This document shows, piece after piece, positions 28,230-37,147 of a DNA stretch of 64,000 nucleotides. Made by a program: the position numbers and the translations under genes. Location: positions 372,001 through 436,000 of the forward strand of contig NZ_BMML01000007.1 of the NCBI RefSeq assembly GCF_014645815.1, given 5' to 3'. This DNA comes from Streptomyces fuscichromogenes. Its GTDB lineage: Bacteria > Actinomycetota > Actinomycetes > Streptomycetales > Streptomycetaceae. Each line of letters starts with the position of its first letter. Within the stretch, counting starts at the first letter, position 1. Under the pieces are notes generated by a model, which saw nothing but the letters and a program-made list of their open reading frames with translations, made no database searches and was not told the DNA's origin.

Positions 28230-28670
28230 CTAGGTCATAGGCGTCCGCTTGGCCGCCGAAGCGGCGCACACCAGCCCGAGGCAGAGGGCCAGCGCGCCGA
28301 TGATGACGTTGTTGAGGATGACGCCCCTGTCGGGGCTGGTGCCGACCACCCAGGGGGCGATGATCATCCAGATGCCGATGGCGCACATGGCCCAGCTGAG
28401 GCCGTACATGCGCTCCGGCGCCCTGGTGAAGCCCAGTGCCAGCAGACCTATCGCGATGCCCATGATCAGGTTGTGGGCCACGAGGGCGGGCTGGCTCGCC
28501 GTGTAGTGGAGGATCCACGGGGACGCCGCGCAGTACAGACCGAGCAGGAACACCGGTCCGTCCACGAGCGCCACATCACGGCCGCCGAGCATGCGGGCGT
28601 AGCGCTCCCGCATCTCGGAGACATCGGGATGGCTGGCTATGTCACTTCTGCCGTGCGAGACGTTGGCCAT
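28230..28670 (-). CDS. SPW-repeat membrane protein
   Basis: A 146-aa integral membrane protein with two SPW repeats: AASPWILHYTA and IIAPWVVGTSP. Each pairs with two transmembrane helices (about 40-60, 66-86, 92-112, 118-138). The soluble N-terminus (MANVSHGRSDIASHPDVSEMRERYARML) is typical of the actinobacterial version. The function is unknown; related proteins are stress-associated in some species. The start is supported by AAAGGAG seven bases upstream. Neighbours give no pathway clue. Confidence 0.88.
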   Translation of the reverse strand: MANVSHGRSDIASHPDVSEMRERYARMLGGRDVALVDGPVFLLGLYCAASPWILHYTASQPALVAHNLIMGIAIGLLALGFTRAPERMYGLSWAMCAIGIWMIIAPWVVGTSPDRGVILNNVIIGALALCLGLVCAASAAKRTPMT

Positions 28671-28880
28671 GACTCGTCTCCTTTGACTTACAGGCCTGAC
28701 CGCGTCTGGTGCGTGCGGTATACGCCGCTAGCAGACATTCTGCTCTTATTTCTTCCTTATGTGTAGCTAGGGGCCGGTGGACCGGCGGCCGATGCCCGTC
28801 CGCGTCGTCGGCATGTCCGCGGGGATGCGGGGCAACCGCACGACAAGGCGAGAGACCGACACGGAAAGTGCAGGGCCGCC

Positions 28881-29081
28881 ATGGGTGCGAGGGTGCTGGA
28901 GCGTTTTCCCGCCGGGGCTCCCCGGGGTTCGTGGCCCGCCGAGGAGTACGCGGCGAGGTGCCGGGCCGAGGGCGGGCGGGCGACCGTGGTGATGGACCTC
29001 GGCACGGACGCCTTCCTGGTCGTCGTGCCCGGCTCGGACGACGGGTCCTGCGCCGCGGTGCCCGCGTCAGCCGGTCAGTGA
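28881..29081 (+). CDS. Small hypothetical protein, 66 aa
   Basis: A short acidic protein (MGARVLERFPAGAPRGSWPAEEYAARC ... ATVVMDLGTDAFLVVVPG). The beta-hairpin-like pattern VVMDLGTDAFLVVV and good GC3 bias support coding. I think similar small proteins occur in other streptomycetes but cannot name a family. There is no strong ribosome binding site (GGAAAG is 15 bases upstream). Its last 15 bp overlap the 3' end of the convergent SpoIIE phosphatase gene. Confidence 0.6.
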   Translation: MGARVLERFPAGAPRGSWPAEEYAARCRAEGGRATVVMDLGTDAFLVVVPGSDDGSCAAVPASAGQ

Positions 29082-31478
29082 CTGCTCGGCCCAGATGGTC
29101 TTGCCCCGGTCGCCGTACCGCGTCCCCCAGTTCTGCGCGAGCTGGGTGATCAGGTAGAGACCGCGGCCGCCCTCGTCGGTGTCCTGGGCGCGCCGTACGT
29201 GCGGTGAGGTGCTGCTGCCGTCCGACACCTCGCAGATCAGGTTCCGGTCCCGGATCAGGCGCAGCGTGATCGGCGCACCGCCGTACCGCAGCGCGTTCGT
29301 CACCAGCTCGCTGACGATCAGCTCGGTGGTGAACGACGACTCCGCCAGCCCCCACCGCGCCAGCTGCCGCGCCGTGAGCTCCCGGGCCCGGCCGACCATT
29401 CTGTCCCGCGCCTCGATCTCCCAGGTGACATGGGAGTCCGGGGCCAGACCGGTCATCCGGGCCACCAGGACGGCCACGTCGTCCTGGTGGCCCGGCGGCA
29501 GCAGTTCGCGCACCAGCGTGTCGCACACCTCCTGCGGAGCGGCCGACACGGGCGTGCGGGAGAGGGTGGCACGCATCCGGCGCAGCCCGGTCTCGACGTC
29601 CTGCGCCCGTGACTCCAGCAGTCCGTCGGTGTAGAGGACCAGGAGGTCCCCGTCGTCCAGGGCGATCTCGCGCTCCTCGAACACGACACCGCCCAGGCCC
29701 AGCGGCGGGCCGCCTGGCAGGTCCACGAACTCGACGGCGCCGTCCGCCGAGACGACCGCCGGCGACGGATGGCCGGCGCGCGCCAGCCGGCACAGCCGCG
29801 ACACCGGGTCGTACACCGCGTACAGGCAGGTCGCCCCCGTCACCAGGGACACCTCGTCGCCGCGCTCGTCGAGGAAGCGGCTCATCTGTTCGTCCAGGTG
29901 GGCGAGGAGCTCCACGGGGGACAGGTCGAGGTCCGCGAGGGTGCGTACGGCGCCGCGCAGCCGGCCCATGGTCACCGCCGACTGGAGACCGTGCCCGACC
30001 ACGTCGCCCACCACGAGCGCCACCCGGGCCCCGGACAGCGGGATCACGTCGAACCAGTCACCGCCCAGCCCGGTGTGCTCGCTGGCCGGCAGGTAGCGGG
30101 ACGCCGTCCGCACCGCCGACGGCGACGGCAGCCGCTGGGGGAGCAGGCTGCGCCTCAGGGTCCGGGCGGTCGTCCGCTCCCGGTGGTAGCGGCTCGCGTT
30201 GTCGACGCACACCGCGGTGCGGGTCACGATCTGCTCGGCGAGCAGCACGTCCTCGGGCTCGAACCGGCGGGGGCTGCGGGACCGCATGAAGACGGCGGTA
30301 CCGAGGGCGACACCCCGGGCGAGCAGGGGGACGAGCAGCCAGGAGTGGACCTCCGGTCCGGCGCCCGGCACCGGACGGCCGCTGCCGCCCGGGGCCAGCT
30401 GCTCGTCCGCGAGGAGCACGGACTCGCCCTTCGCCAGGGCGTCGAGGAACGGCGAGCCGGGCACCGTCGCCGCCGTGTCCACCTCGCCCACCGGTACCGG
30501 CCGGGCCCCTGCCGTGTCCTCGGGTACTCCGCCGCAGGCGGCCCGGCGGAGCAGCGGGTGGCCCGGGGCCGTGTCGTCGGCGGGCTCCCGGTCGGCGAAG
30601 ACGGAGTCCAGCAGGTCGACATGGCAGCTGTCGGCGAACCACGGCACCGCCACGTCGGCGAGTTCCCGGGCCGTCTGCCAGAGGTCCAGGCTGGTGCCGA
30701 TCCGGGCGCCGGCCTCGTTGGCCAGGACCAGCCGCTCCCGCGAGCGGACCCGCTGGGTCACGTCGGTGACCACATGGGCCAGCGCGATCACCGTCCCGGA
30801 CGCGTTCCTGAGCGGCAGGATGGACTCCGACCACACGTAGTCGTCCGGTGAACCGGGGACGGGACGGCCGACGACCTCGGTGTCGAGCAGGGCCTCGCCG
30901 GTCTCCAGCACCCGACGCTGCCGCTCCTCCAGGGCATCGAGGTCCAGCAGGCCGGGCGGGGCCATCTCGCGCATCGTGTGCCCGGTGAACGCGGTCTCCC
31001 GGAACACCCCGGCACGCCGCCGCCCGAGGTTCTGGGCGATGAACCGCAGCTGCGTGTCGAAGAGGTCGATGTGGAAGGGGATGTCGGTGAACAGCCCCTG
31101 CAACAGGGCGCGACCGAATTCGTACGTACGGTACGACTCCGCGCCCGTCCCCTGTACGAGCCACCGGACCTCGCCGTCCGCCGTGGTGAGGGAGCGCGCC
31201 CAGACCTGGACCTCGACCGGTTCCCCGTCGCGACCGCGCAGCACCAGCCGCTCCCGGCGGACCCCCGCCGCCCAGCGCCGCAGCAGGTGCGCGGCGTCGG
31301 CGGGGTCGTGCAGCAGCTCGTGCGCGGGCCGGCCGAGCAGCTCCCGGGCCGGCCGGCCGAGCAGCTGCTCGGCGCCCGGGCCCCAGGCCGCCAGCCGCCC
31401 CCGCGCGTCCAGCAGGACCTCGGCCTCGCCCCCGGGCTCGGGAAGCTCGCCCCGGCCGTAGAAGGTGATGTCGCGCAT
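29067..31478 (-). CDS. Multidomain SpoIIE phosphatase with PAS, GAF and anti-sigma kinase domains
   Basis: An 803-aa sensor-regulator of the partner-switching type. In order: a PAS domain (about 20-105), a second PAS (120-245, FHIDLFDTQLRFIAQNLGRRRAGVF ... HVVTDVTQR), a GAF domain (260-435), a SpoIIE-type PP2C (450-660, GGDWFDVIPLSGARVALVVGDVVGHG and LVLYTDGLLESR) and an RsbW-like HATPase (670-803, ELIVSELVTNALRYG and DEGGRGLYLITQLAQNWG). Phosphatase and kinase in one chain would let it both bind and release a sigma factor; ligand and partners are unknown. ATG 31478 follows GAGGTGAGG; the frame also opens five codons earlier. Confidence 0.9.
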   Translation of the reverse strand: MRDITFYGRGELPEPGGEAEVLLDARGRLAAWGPGAEQLLGRPARELLGRPAHELLHDPADAAHLLRRWAAGVRRERLVLRGRDGEPVEVQVWARSLTTADGEVRWLVQGTGAESYRTYEFGRALLQGLFTDIPFHIDLFDTQLRFIAQNLGRRRAGVFRETAFTGHTMREMAPPGLLDLDALEERQRRVLETGEALLDTEVVGRPVPGSPDDYVWSESILPLRNASGTVIALAHVVTDVTQRVRSRERLVLANEAGARIGTSLDLWQTARELADVAVPWFADSCHVDLLDSVFADREPADDTAPGHPLLRRAACGGVPEDTAGARPVPVGEVDTAATVPGSPFLDALAKGESVLLADEQLAPGGSGRPVPGAGPEVHSWLLVPLLARGVALGTAVFMRSRSPRRFEPEDVLLAEQIVTRTAVCVDNASRYHRERTTARTLRRSLLPQRLPSPSAVRTASRYLPASEHTGLGGDWFDVIPLSGARVALVVGDVVGHGLQSAVTMGRLRGAVRTLADLDLSPVELLAHLDEQMSRFLDERGDEVSLVTGATCLYAVYDPVSRLCRLARAGHPSPAVVSADGAVEFVDLPGGPPLGLGGVVFEEREIALDDGDLLVLYTDGLLESRAQDVETGLRRMRATLSRTPVSAAPQEVCDTLVRELLPPGHQDDVAVLVARMTGLAPDSHVTWEIEARDRMVGRARELTARQLARWGLAESSFTTELIVSELVTNALRYGGAPITLRLIRDRNLICEVSDGSSTSPHVRRAQDTDEGGRGLYLITQLAQNWGTRYGDRGKTIWAEQSLTG

Positions 31479-31528
31479 CCTCACCTCAGGCACAACCGTG
31501 CCGACTAGGGATGTGTGGGTTCATGGTG

Positions 31529-31637
31529 ATTGCGCAACAAATGATACCTGGGCACGCGCTGCCCGCCCCAGATGCGCGGGGCGGCTGACGGATCCTTGAC
31601 CGCCGCTGCGGCCTCCGCGATGCTGTGTTGCGAAACA
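31529..31637. promoter_or_regulatory. Paired TGTTGCG(C/A)AA elements between divergent genes
   Basis: On the minus strand TGTTGCGCAA lies at 31530-31539, 51 bp before the SpoIIE gene start. On the plus strand TGTTGCGAAACA lies at 31626-31637, 58 bp before the dehydrogenase start. The two copies face each other at symmetrical distances. They could be promoter or operator elements common to both genes; the cognate protein is unknown. Confidence 0.45.
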
Positions 31638-31694
31638 CGAGATGCGTGCCGTATAGGGCAACGTCTCGCCGCCTCTGTCAGTCGAGGAGTGGCC

Positions 31695-32780
31695 ATGTCT
31701 CAGCAGGTCCGTGCCGTCGTCGCGCGGAGCAAGGGCGCCCCTGTCAGCCTGGAGACCATCATCGTGCCCGACCCCGGTCCGGGCGAGGCGGTGGTCAGGA
31801 TCGAGGCCTGCGGGGTCTGCCACACCGATCTGCACTATCGCGAGGGCGGGATCAGCGACGACTTTCCGTTCCTGCTGGGGCACGAGGCGGCGGGGGTCGT
31901 CGAGGCGGTCGGCGACGGGGTCACCGACGTCGCGCCCGGTGACTTCGTGATCCTCAACTGGCGTGCGGTGTGCGGGAACTGCCGGGCCTGTCTGCGCGGC
32001 CGGCCCTGGTACTGCTTCAACACCCACAACGCGAAGCAGAAGATGACTCTGACCGACGGCACGGAACTCTCGCCCGCCCTCGGGATCGGCGCCTTCGCGG
32101 AGAAGACGCTGGTGGCGGCCGGGCAGTGCACCAAGGTCGACCGGCGTGCGTCGGCGGCGGCCGCGGGACTGCTGGGCTGCGGGGTGATGGCGGGCATCGG
32201 CGCCGCCCTCAACACGGGCGCCGTCGGCCGCGGCGACACCGTCGCGGTCATCGGGTGCGGAGGCGTCGGTGCCGCCGCGGTCCTCGGCTCGAACCTGGCG
32301 GGCGCGGGGCGGATCATCGCCGTGGACATCGACGACCAGAAGCTGGAGACGGCACGCAGGCTGGGCGCCACCCACAGCGTGAACTCGCGCGAGAGCGACG
32401 CGGTCGAGGCGATCCGGGAGCTGACCGGCGGTTTCGGCGCCGACGTCGTCATCGAGGCGGTCGGCCGCCCGGAGACCTACCGGCAGGCGTTCTACGCCCG
32501 TGACCTGGCCGGCACGGTCGTGCTGGTCGGCGTCCCGACCCCGGAGATGAAGCTCGAACTGCCGCTGCTCGACGTCTTCGGCCGCGGCGGCGCGCTCAAG
32601 TCGTCCTGGTACGGCGACTGTCTGCCCTCCCGGGACTTCCCGATGCTCATCGACCTGCACCTGCAGGGGCGGCTGCCGCTGGACGCCTTCGTCACCGAGA
32701 CCATCCAGCTCGACGAGGTCGAGAAGGCCTTCGAGCGGATGCACCAGGGCGACGTGCTGCGTTCGGTGGTGGTGCTGTGA
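31695..32780 (+). CDS. mscR: S-(hydroxymethyl)mycothiol dehydrogenase
   Basis: A 361-aa zinc-dependent class III-like alcohol dehydrogenase that oxidises the formaldehyde adduct of mycothiol to S-formylmycothiol with NAD+. It has catalytic zinc ligands in CGVCHTDLHY and GHEAAG, the structural zinc lobe (CGNCRACLRGRPWYC), a Rossmann motif GCGGVGAAAV and DFVILNWRAVCGNC, characteristic of the mycothiol branch. Length matches known MscR proteins. ATG 31695 follows GAGGAG. It forms a tight operon with the metallo-hydrolase gene (1-bp TGATG overlap). The pathway detoxifies formaldehyde and, in mycobacteria, S-nitrosomycothiol. Confidence 0.9.
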   Translation: MSQQVRAVVARSKGAPVSLETIIVPDPGPGEAVVRIEACGVCHTDLHYREGGISDDFPFLLGHEAAGVVEAVGDGVTDVAPGDFVILNWRAVCGNCRACLRGRPWYCFNTHNAKQKMTLTDGTELSPALGIGAFAEKTLVAAGQCTKVDRRASAAAAGLLGCGVMAGIGAALNTGAVGRGDTVAVIGCGGVGAAAVLGSNLAGAGRIIAVDIDDQKLETARRLGATHSVNSRESDAVEAIRELTGGFGADVVIEAVGRPETYRQAFYARDLAGTVVLVGVPTPEMKLELPLLDVFGRGGALKSSWYGDCLPSRDFPMLIDLHLQGRLPLDAFVTETIQLDEVEKAFERMHQGDVLRSVVVL

Positions 32781-33409
32781 TGACCACGCGCATCGAACGC
32801 CTCGTCACCTCCGGGCAGTTCACCCTCGACGGCGGCACCTGGGACGTCGAGAACAACGTCTGGATCGTCGGCGACGAACGGGAAGTGATCGTCATCGACG
32901 CCGCCCACGACGCCCAGGCCATCGCCGCGGCGGTCGACGACCGCGTCCTGAAGGCGATCGTCTGCACCCACGCCCACAACGACCACATCGACGCGGCGCC
33001 CGCCCTCGCCGACCTGACCGGCGCCAAGATCTGGCTGCACCCCGACGACCTGCCGCTGTGGAAGCTCACCCACCCCGACCGTGACCCCGACAACCACCTG
33101 TCCGACGGGCTGGTCATCGAGGCCGCGGGCGCCGACCTGACCGTTCTGCACACGCCCGGCCACGCGCCCGGCGCCGTCTGCCTCTACGACCCGGGTCTGG
33201 GCGCCGTCTTCACGGGCGACACCCTCTTCCAGGGCGGCCCCGGCGCGACCGGACGGTCGTACTCGCACTTCCCGACGATCATCGACTCCATCCGGGACAA
33301 GCTGCTCACCCTCCCGCCGGAGACGAAGGTCCTGACCGGGCACGGCGACTCGACCACCATCGGCGCCGAGGCGCCCCAGCTGGCGGAGTGGATCGCCCGC
33401 GGCCACTGA
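32780..33409 (+). CDS. Metallo-beta-lactamase-fold hydrolase, candidate S-formylmycothiol hydrolase
   Basis: A 209-aa metallo-hydrolase with the full zinc motif THAHNDHID, HTPGHAPGAVCLY, FTGDTLF and the final TGHGDST histidine, as in glyoxalase II-like proteins. The start codon overlaps the stop of the dehydrogenase gene, so translation is coupled. I recall the same gene pair in mycobacteria (Rv2259-Rv2260), which makes hydrolysis of S-formylmycothiol to formate and mycothiol the best guess; direct proof is lacking to my knowledge. A hairpin follows at 33427. Confidence 0.85.
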   Translation: MTTRIERLVTSGQFTLDGGTWDVENNVWIVGDEREVIVIDAAHDAQAIAAAVDDRVLKAIVCTHAHNDHIDAAPALADLTGAKIWLHPDDLPLWKLTHPDRDPDNHLSDGLVIEAAGADLTVLHTPGHAPGAVCLYDPGLGAVFTGDTLFQGGPGATGRSYSHFPTIIDSIRDKLLTLPPETKVLTGHGDSTTIGAEAPQLAEWIARGH

Positions 33410-33426
33410 GGCTGCTGCGGGAGAAC

Positions 33427-33452
33427 GTGAGGCCGGACCGAGTCGGCCTCAC
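33427..33452. terminator. Hairpin terminator between convergent genes
   Basis: GTGAGGCCG (33427-33435) pairs with CGGCCTCAC (33444-33452) around GACCGAGT. The stop codon of the minus-strand gene (33449-33451) lies within the right arm. It probably terminates the mycothiol operon. Confidence 0.75.
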
Positions 33453-33979
33453 ATCTCCGCCGGCAGCGGCAGCCGCCCGGAGTGGCCGGGCGGCAGCGCC
33501 AGATCCTCCCGCACGGCCGCGTAGTAGCGGTCGCGTCCGTCCCGCTGCCGGTCCAGCAGTATCCGCCACGCCGCGGGATCCCGTCGCCCCTCCCGCAGGA
33601 ACCGCTCCATCTCCATGACCGTGACGACCCACTCCTGGGCCTTGCCGACCACCGTCGGACTGCCCAGCATGATGAGCTTCTCGCCGTGCGGATCACGGGC
33701 CAACTGGGCCTCGGCCAGCAGGGGTTCGGCCTCCTGCGGGGAGAGCGGGTGGGGATGCGGGTCGTTGCCCAGATGGGCCGCCACCCGGTAGTCGACGGAG
33801 ACGGTCCTCTTCAGCGCCTGCGCCCATTCCGCGTACACGGCCAGCCGCCGCTCGTCCCAGCGCGCCTCCTGCTCCCGCCGGAACCGCACCCGGTCGCCCC
33901 GCACCACCGCGAGATACGAACCGAGCGCGCCGATCACGACGCCGATGAGGGCCGGGAGTTGCTGCAAGAACGAGGACAT
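33449..33979 (-). CDS. Hypothetical membrane-anchored protein, 176 aa
   Basis: No family recognised. One N-terminal hydrophobic segment (LPALIGVVIGALGSYLAVV, residues 9-27) anchors a charged helical domain (RFRREQEARWDERRLAVYAEWAQALKRTVSVDYRVAAHLG ... AQEWVVTVMEMERFLREG). Such anchored helical proteins are common in streptomycetes and often annotated as hypothetical. There is no evident catalytic motif. It is divergent from the SDR gene 50 bp away, so their promoters must overlap. Confidence 0.75.
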   Translation of the reverse strand: MSSFLQQLPALIGVVIGALGSYLAVVRGDRVRFRREQEARWDERRLAVYAEWAQALKRTVSVDYRVAAHLGNDPHPHPLSPQEAEPLLAEAQLARDPHGEKLIMLGSPTVVGKAQEWVVTVMEMERFLREGRRDPAAWRILLDRQRDGRDRYYAAVREDLALPPGHSGRLPLPAEM

Positions 33980-34029
33980 GTGCGCACGCTATCTGTCCTG
34001 TTGATCGTCCGACCCGTACGGTCGTCGTC

Positions 34030-34848
34030 ATGACCGGACCCGATCGCTTTGCCGGACACGGAGTTCTCGTCACGGGGGCGGCCCGCGGCATCGGTGCGGC
34101 CGTCGCCCGCCGGCTGGCCGAGGAGGGCGCCCGGGTGCTGGCGACCGACCGGGACCTGCCCGAGGCGGAGCGGACGGCGGCCGCGTTGCGCGAACAGGGC
34201 CTGGCGGTCACGGCGTTCGCCTGCGACGTCGCCGACCGGGACTCCGTGGCGGCCGCCGTCGCCCGTGCCGTCGAGACCTTCGGCGCCCTCGACGTCCTGG
34301 TGAACTGCGCCGCGCACTGCACCCCCGACGTGCCTCTCTTCGAGGACCAGCCGGACGACGGGTGGGAGGCGGACCTCGACATCACGCTCACCGGGGTCCA
34401 CCGCTGCTGCCGCGCCGCCCTTCCGCACCTGGCGGCCTCGGGCCGGGGCGCGATCGTGAGCATCGGTTCCGTCAACGCCGAGGCGGACTTCGGGAACCAC
34501 GCCTACAGCGCCGCCAAGGCTGGTCTCGGCTCGCTGACCCGCACCCTGGCCGGGCACGCTGCCGCCCGCGGGGTGCGGGTCAACCTGGTGGAGCCGGGCA
34601 CGGTCCGCACCTCGGCCTGGGCGGGCCGGGAGGACGAACTCGCCGCCCTGCGGCCGCTCTACCCGCTCGGCCGGATCGGCGAACCGGAGGACGTCGCCGC
34701 GGCCGTCGCCTTCCTCGCCTCCCGCGACGCCGCCTGGATCACCGGCACCACCCTTCGCGTCGACGGCGGACTCACCGCTGTCAACAGCGGGTTCCATGCG
34801 GCACTGCGGCCGCACCGGGAGGCCCGGCGCGGGTCAGAGAGCCGCTGA
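34030..34848 (+). CDS. Short-chain dehydrogenase/reductase
   Basis: A 272-aa classical SDR. The cofactor motif TGAARGIGAAVA (TGxxxGIG), the D-V pair for adenine binding (CDVADRDS), NCAA in place of NNAG, the catalytic Ser in VSIGSVNA, the YxxxK in HAYSAAKAG and the C-terminal ITGTTLRVDGG are all present, so it should be active. Acidic and Arg residues after the second strand (ATDRDLPEAE) slightly favour NAD. The substrate is unknown. No Shine-Dalgarno sequence is visible; TACGGT lies 7 bases before the ATG, suggesting a leaderless mRNA. The stop overlaps the convergent decarboxylase-like gene by 15 bp. Confidence 0.87.
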   Translation: MTGPDRFAGHGVLVTGAARGIGAAVARRLAEEGARVLATDRDLPEAERTAAALREQGLAVTAFACDVADRDSVAAAVARAVETFGALDVLVNCAAHCTPDVPLFEDQPDDGWEADLDITLTGVHRCCRAALPHLAASGRGAIVSIGSVNAEADFGNHAYSAAKAGLGSLTRTLAGHAAARGVRVNLVEPGTVRTSAWAGREDELAALRPLYPLGRIGEPEDVAAAVAFLASRDAAWITGTTLRVDGGLTAVNSGFHAALRPHREARRGSESR

Positions 34849-36228
34849 GGCGGTCGCGAGCGCGGCCAGCACGCGCCGGGTGTCGTCCTCGGTGGTCCGC
34901 CAGTTGCTGAAGGCCGCCCGCAGCGCCGGCACCCCGCCGTACACCGTCGGTGTCAGGAACGCCTCGCCGGACGCGGCGACCGCACGGGCCAGGGCGGCCA
35001 CCCGCTCCTGCGTGGGCTTCTCGGCGAGGGTGAAGCAGACCACGTTGAGCCGGACCGGGGCGAGCAGGCGCAGGGCGGGCAACTCCCCGATGCCGGAGCC
35101 GAGGCGGCGGGCCTCGGTGACATTGCGCTCGACGATCTCGCGGTGCCCGTCCCGGCCGTACGCCGTCAGCGCGAACCAGACCGGCAGCGCCCGCATCCGG
35201 CGGGAGTTCTCCGGGGTGAGGTGCACGAAGTCCGGGGTCTCGGTGGGCGGGCCCAGGTACGGGGAGTCGTTGTGGAAGACGGCCACCTGGAGGTCGCGGC
35301 GGCGGGTGAACTGGACGGCGGCGTCGTAGGGGACGTTGAGCCACTTGTGCAGGTCCACACAGACCGAGTCGGCCGCGTCGAGACCGGCGACGAGCGGGGC
35401 GTGGGCGGGGGAGAGGGCGGCGAAGGCACCGAACGCGGCGTCCACGTGCAGCCAGAAGCCGTACCGCTCGCGGAGGGCGGCGATCGCGCGCAGATCGTCG
35501 AAGTCGACGGTGTTCACCGTGCCCGCGTTGGCGACGACGATCGCGGGCCGCCCGTCAAGACCGGCCAGCGCCGCCTCCAGCGCGGCCACGTCCACCGCCT
35601 CCCGGCCGCCGGGCAGCAGCGGCACCCGGCGCAGCCGGTCCCGTCCGATGCCGAGCACCGACAGCGCCTTGCCGATGCTGGAGTGCGGGCTGCCGGAGAG
35701 CACCTCGACCGGGCCGAGCGCGGCGGACCCCGCCCGGGAGACGTCCACCCCGAGCCGCTCGCCGAGCCACTCCCGGGCGATCGCCAGGCCGACCGTGTTC
35801 GACATCGTGGCGCCGGTCACAAAGGCTCCGCCGTGCGCCTCGCCGAGCCCGAACAGCCTGGCCAGCCACTCCACGGTCTCGCGCTCCAGGGCGGCCCCCC
35901 AGGAGCCGGTGTCCCCGGACAGGTTCTGGTCGTAGGCCGAGGTCAGCCAGTCGCCGGTGAGGGAGGCGGGCGTCACACCGCCGGTGACGAAACCGAGGTA
36001 GCGTGGCCCGGCCGAGGCGGACATTCCCGGCGCCCACCGCTCGGCGAACCGGGCCAGCGCGCCGGTACCGCCCTCCCCCCGCTCGGGCAGCGGCGCCCGC
36101 GACGGTGCGGGCGCGAGCGCGGCCACCGGCCGCTCGGCCGAACCGGCCACCGCCCGGGCGGCCATGTCACGGGCGGACTGGAGAAGTTCCGGAAGCCGGG
36201 CGAGATCGTCGGCGAGTGCGGGGTCCAT
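34834..36228 (-). CDS. PLP-dependent aromatic-amino-acid-decarboxylase-like enzyme (group II)
   Basis: A 464-aa PLP enzyme of the group II decarboxylase family. Landmarks are GGAFVTGATMSNTVGLAIAREW (phosphate-binding region), VVANAGTVNTVDFDDLRAI, LHVDAAFGAF (Asp pairing with the pyridine nitrogen, His on the ring) and the Schiff-base lysine in DSVCVDLHKWLNVPYD. The ring-stacking histidine is present, consistent with decarboxylation, but substrate choice (Trp, Tyr, Dopa, Glu or others) is open. I selected ATG 36228 to match family length; the frame extends to 36318 over low-complexity sequence. Flanking genes give no pathway. Confidence 0.85.
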   Translation of the reverse strand: MDPALADDLARLPELLQSARDMAARAVAGSAERPVAALAPAPSRAPLPERGEGGTGALARFAERWAPGMSASAGPRYLGFVTGGVTPASLTGDWLTSAYDQNLSGDTGSWGAALERETVEWLARLFGLGEAHGGAFVTGATMSNTVGLAIAREWLGERLGVDVSRAGSAALGPVEVLSGSPHSSIGKALSVLGIGRDRLRRVPLLPGGREAVDVAALEAALAGLDGRPAIVVANAGTVNTVDFDDLRAIAALRERYGFWLHVDAAFGAFAALSPAHAPLVAGLDAADSVCVDLHKWLNVPYDAAVQFTRRRDLQVAVFHNDSPYLGPPTETPDFVHLTPENSRRMRALPVWFALTAYGRDGHREIVERNVTEARRLGSGIGELPALRLLAPVRLNVVCFTLAEKPTQERVAALARAVAASGEAFLTPTVYGGVPALRAAFSNWRTTEDDTRRVLAALATASAAL

Positions 36229-36421
36229 GAACCGCACACTAGGTCGGCCACGACGCTGTGGCGCGGTCCACTTCCGGGTAGGTGGACCGATGCCGGCATG
36301 GGCGTTGGCGACGGCCAAGTCAACCGTTTCGTCACAGCCTGACCCGGGCTACAACCAAAGCCGCGCATCGGCCGGTCCAGTACGACGAGACCACAGGACA
36401 GGAAAAGGAGACAGACATCAC

Positions 36422-37117
36422 ATGGGGGATATAAGCAGACGAAGTGCCGTCATCCTCGGTGTCACCGGACTGGTGGCGCCGCTCACGCTCGCCCTCACCT
36501 CCGCTCCCGCGCAGGCCGCGAGCTGCACCACGCAGGCCGGGCCGTACCAGAAGCAGGTGGAGAAGTTCCTCGGGCGGCCGGTCGACGGCAAGCAGTCCAC
36601 CGCCGACTGCAAGGCGATCCAGGCGTTCCAGAACAAGCACGGCATCACGCCCGCCGTCGGGTACGCGGGTTCCGTCACCTGGGGCGTGATGGACCTGATG
36701 AACAAGCAGAAGGCCGTCGGGAACGACCCCAACAAGGACGGCACGTGCCCGACGAACAAGGGGCGCATCGCCTGCGTCAACCTCACGCTCCAGCTGAGCT
36801 GGATCCAGGACGGCAGCAGGCTGGTCTACGGCCCGGTCCCGGTCCGCACCGGCCGTGACGGCTTCGAGACCCGGACCGGTCTGAAGAAGATCTACTGGCG
36901 TGACATCGACCACGTCTCGTCCGTCTACAACGTGCCGATGCCCTACAGCCAGTTCTTCGACGGCGGCCAGGCCTTCCACTCGGTGAATCTCAGCATGTGG
37001 AACCCGCCGGGCTCGCACGGCTGCGTCAACATGACGCCCACCGTCGCCAAGAAGTACTGGTCGCTGCTGAAGACCGGGGACGACGTCTTCGTGTACGGCC
37101 GCAAGCCGGGCACCTGA
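36422..37117 (+). CDS. Secreted L,D-transpeptidase with peptidoglycan-binding domain
   Basis: A 231-aa exported protein that would form 3-3 peptidoglycan cross-links or attach proteins to the wall. An N-terminal signal with paired arginines (DISRRSAVILGVTGLVAPLTLALTSAPAQA) is possibly Tat-dependent. A PG_binding_1-like domain (about 45-90, VEKFLGRPVDGKQSTADCKAIQAFQNKHG) precedes a YkuD domain with the catalytic SHGCVNM (His199, Cys201) and HSVNLSMWNPPG. AAAGGAG upstream supports ATG 36422. It is a stand-alone gene, convergent with a Gfo/Idh oxidoreductase. Confidence 0.9.
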   Translation: MGDISRRSAVILGVTGLVAPLTLALTSAPAQAASCTTQAGPYQKQVEKFLGRPVDGKQSTADCKAIQAFQNKHGITPAVGYAGSVTWGVMDLMNKQKAVGNDPNKDGTCPTNKGRIACVNLTLQLSWIQDGSRLVYGPVPVRTGRDGFETRTGLKKIYWRDIDHVSSVYNVPMPYSQFFDGGQAFHSVNLSMWNPPGSHGCVNMTPTVAKKYWSLLKTGDDVFVYGRKPGT

Positions 37118-37147
37118 CGGCACCCGGCCCCGGCCGGCGGCTGCGGC

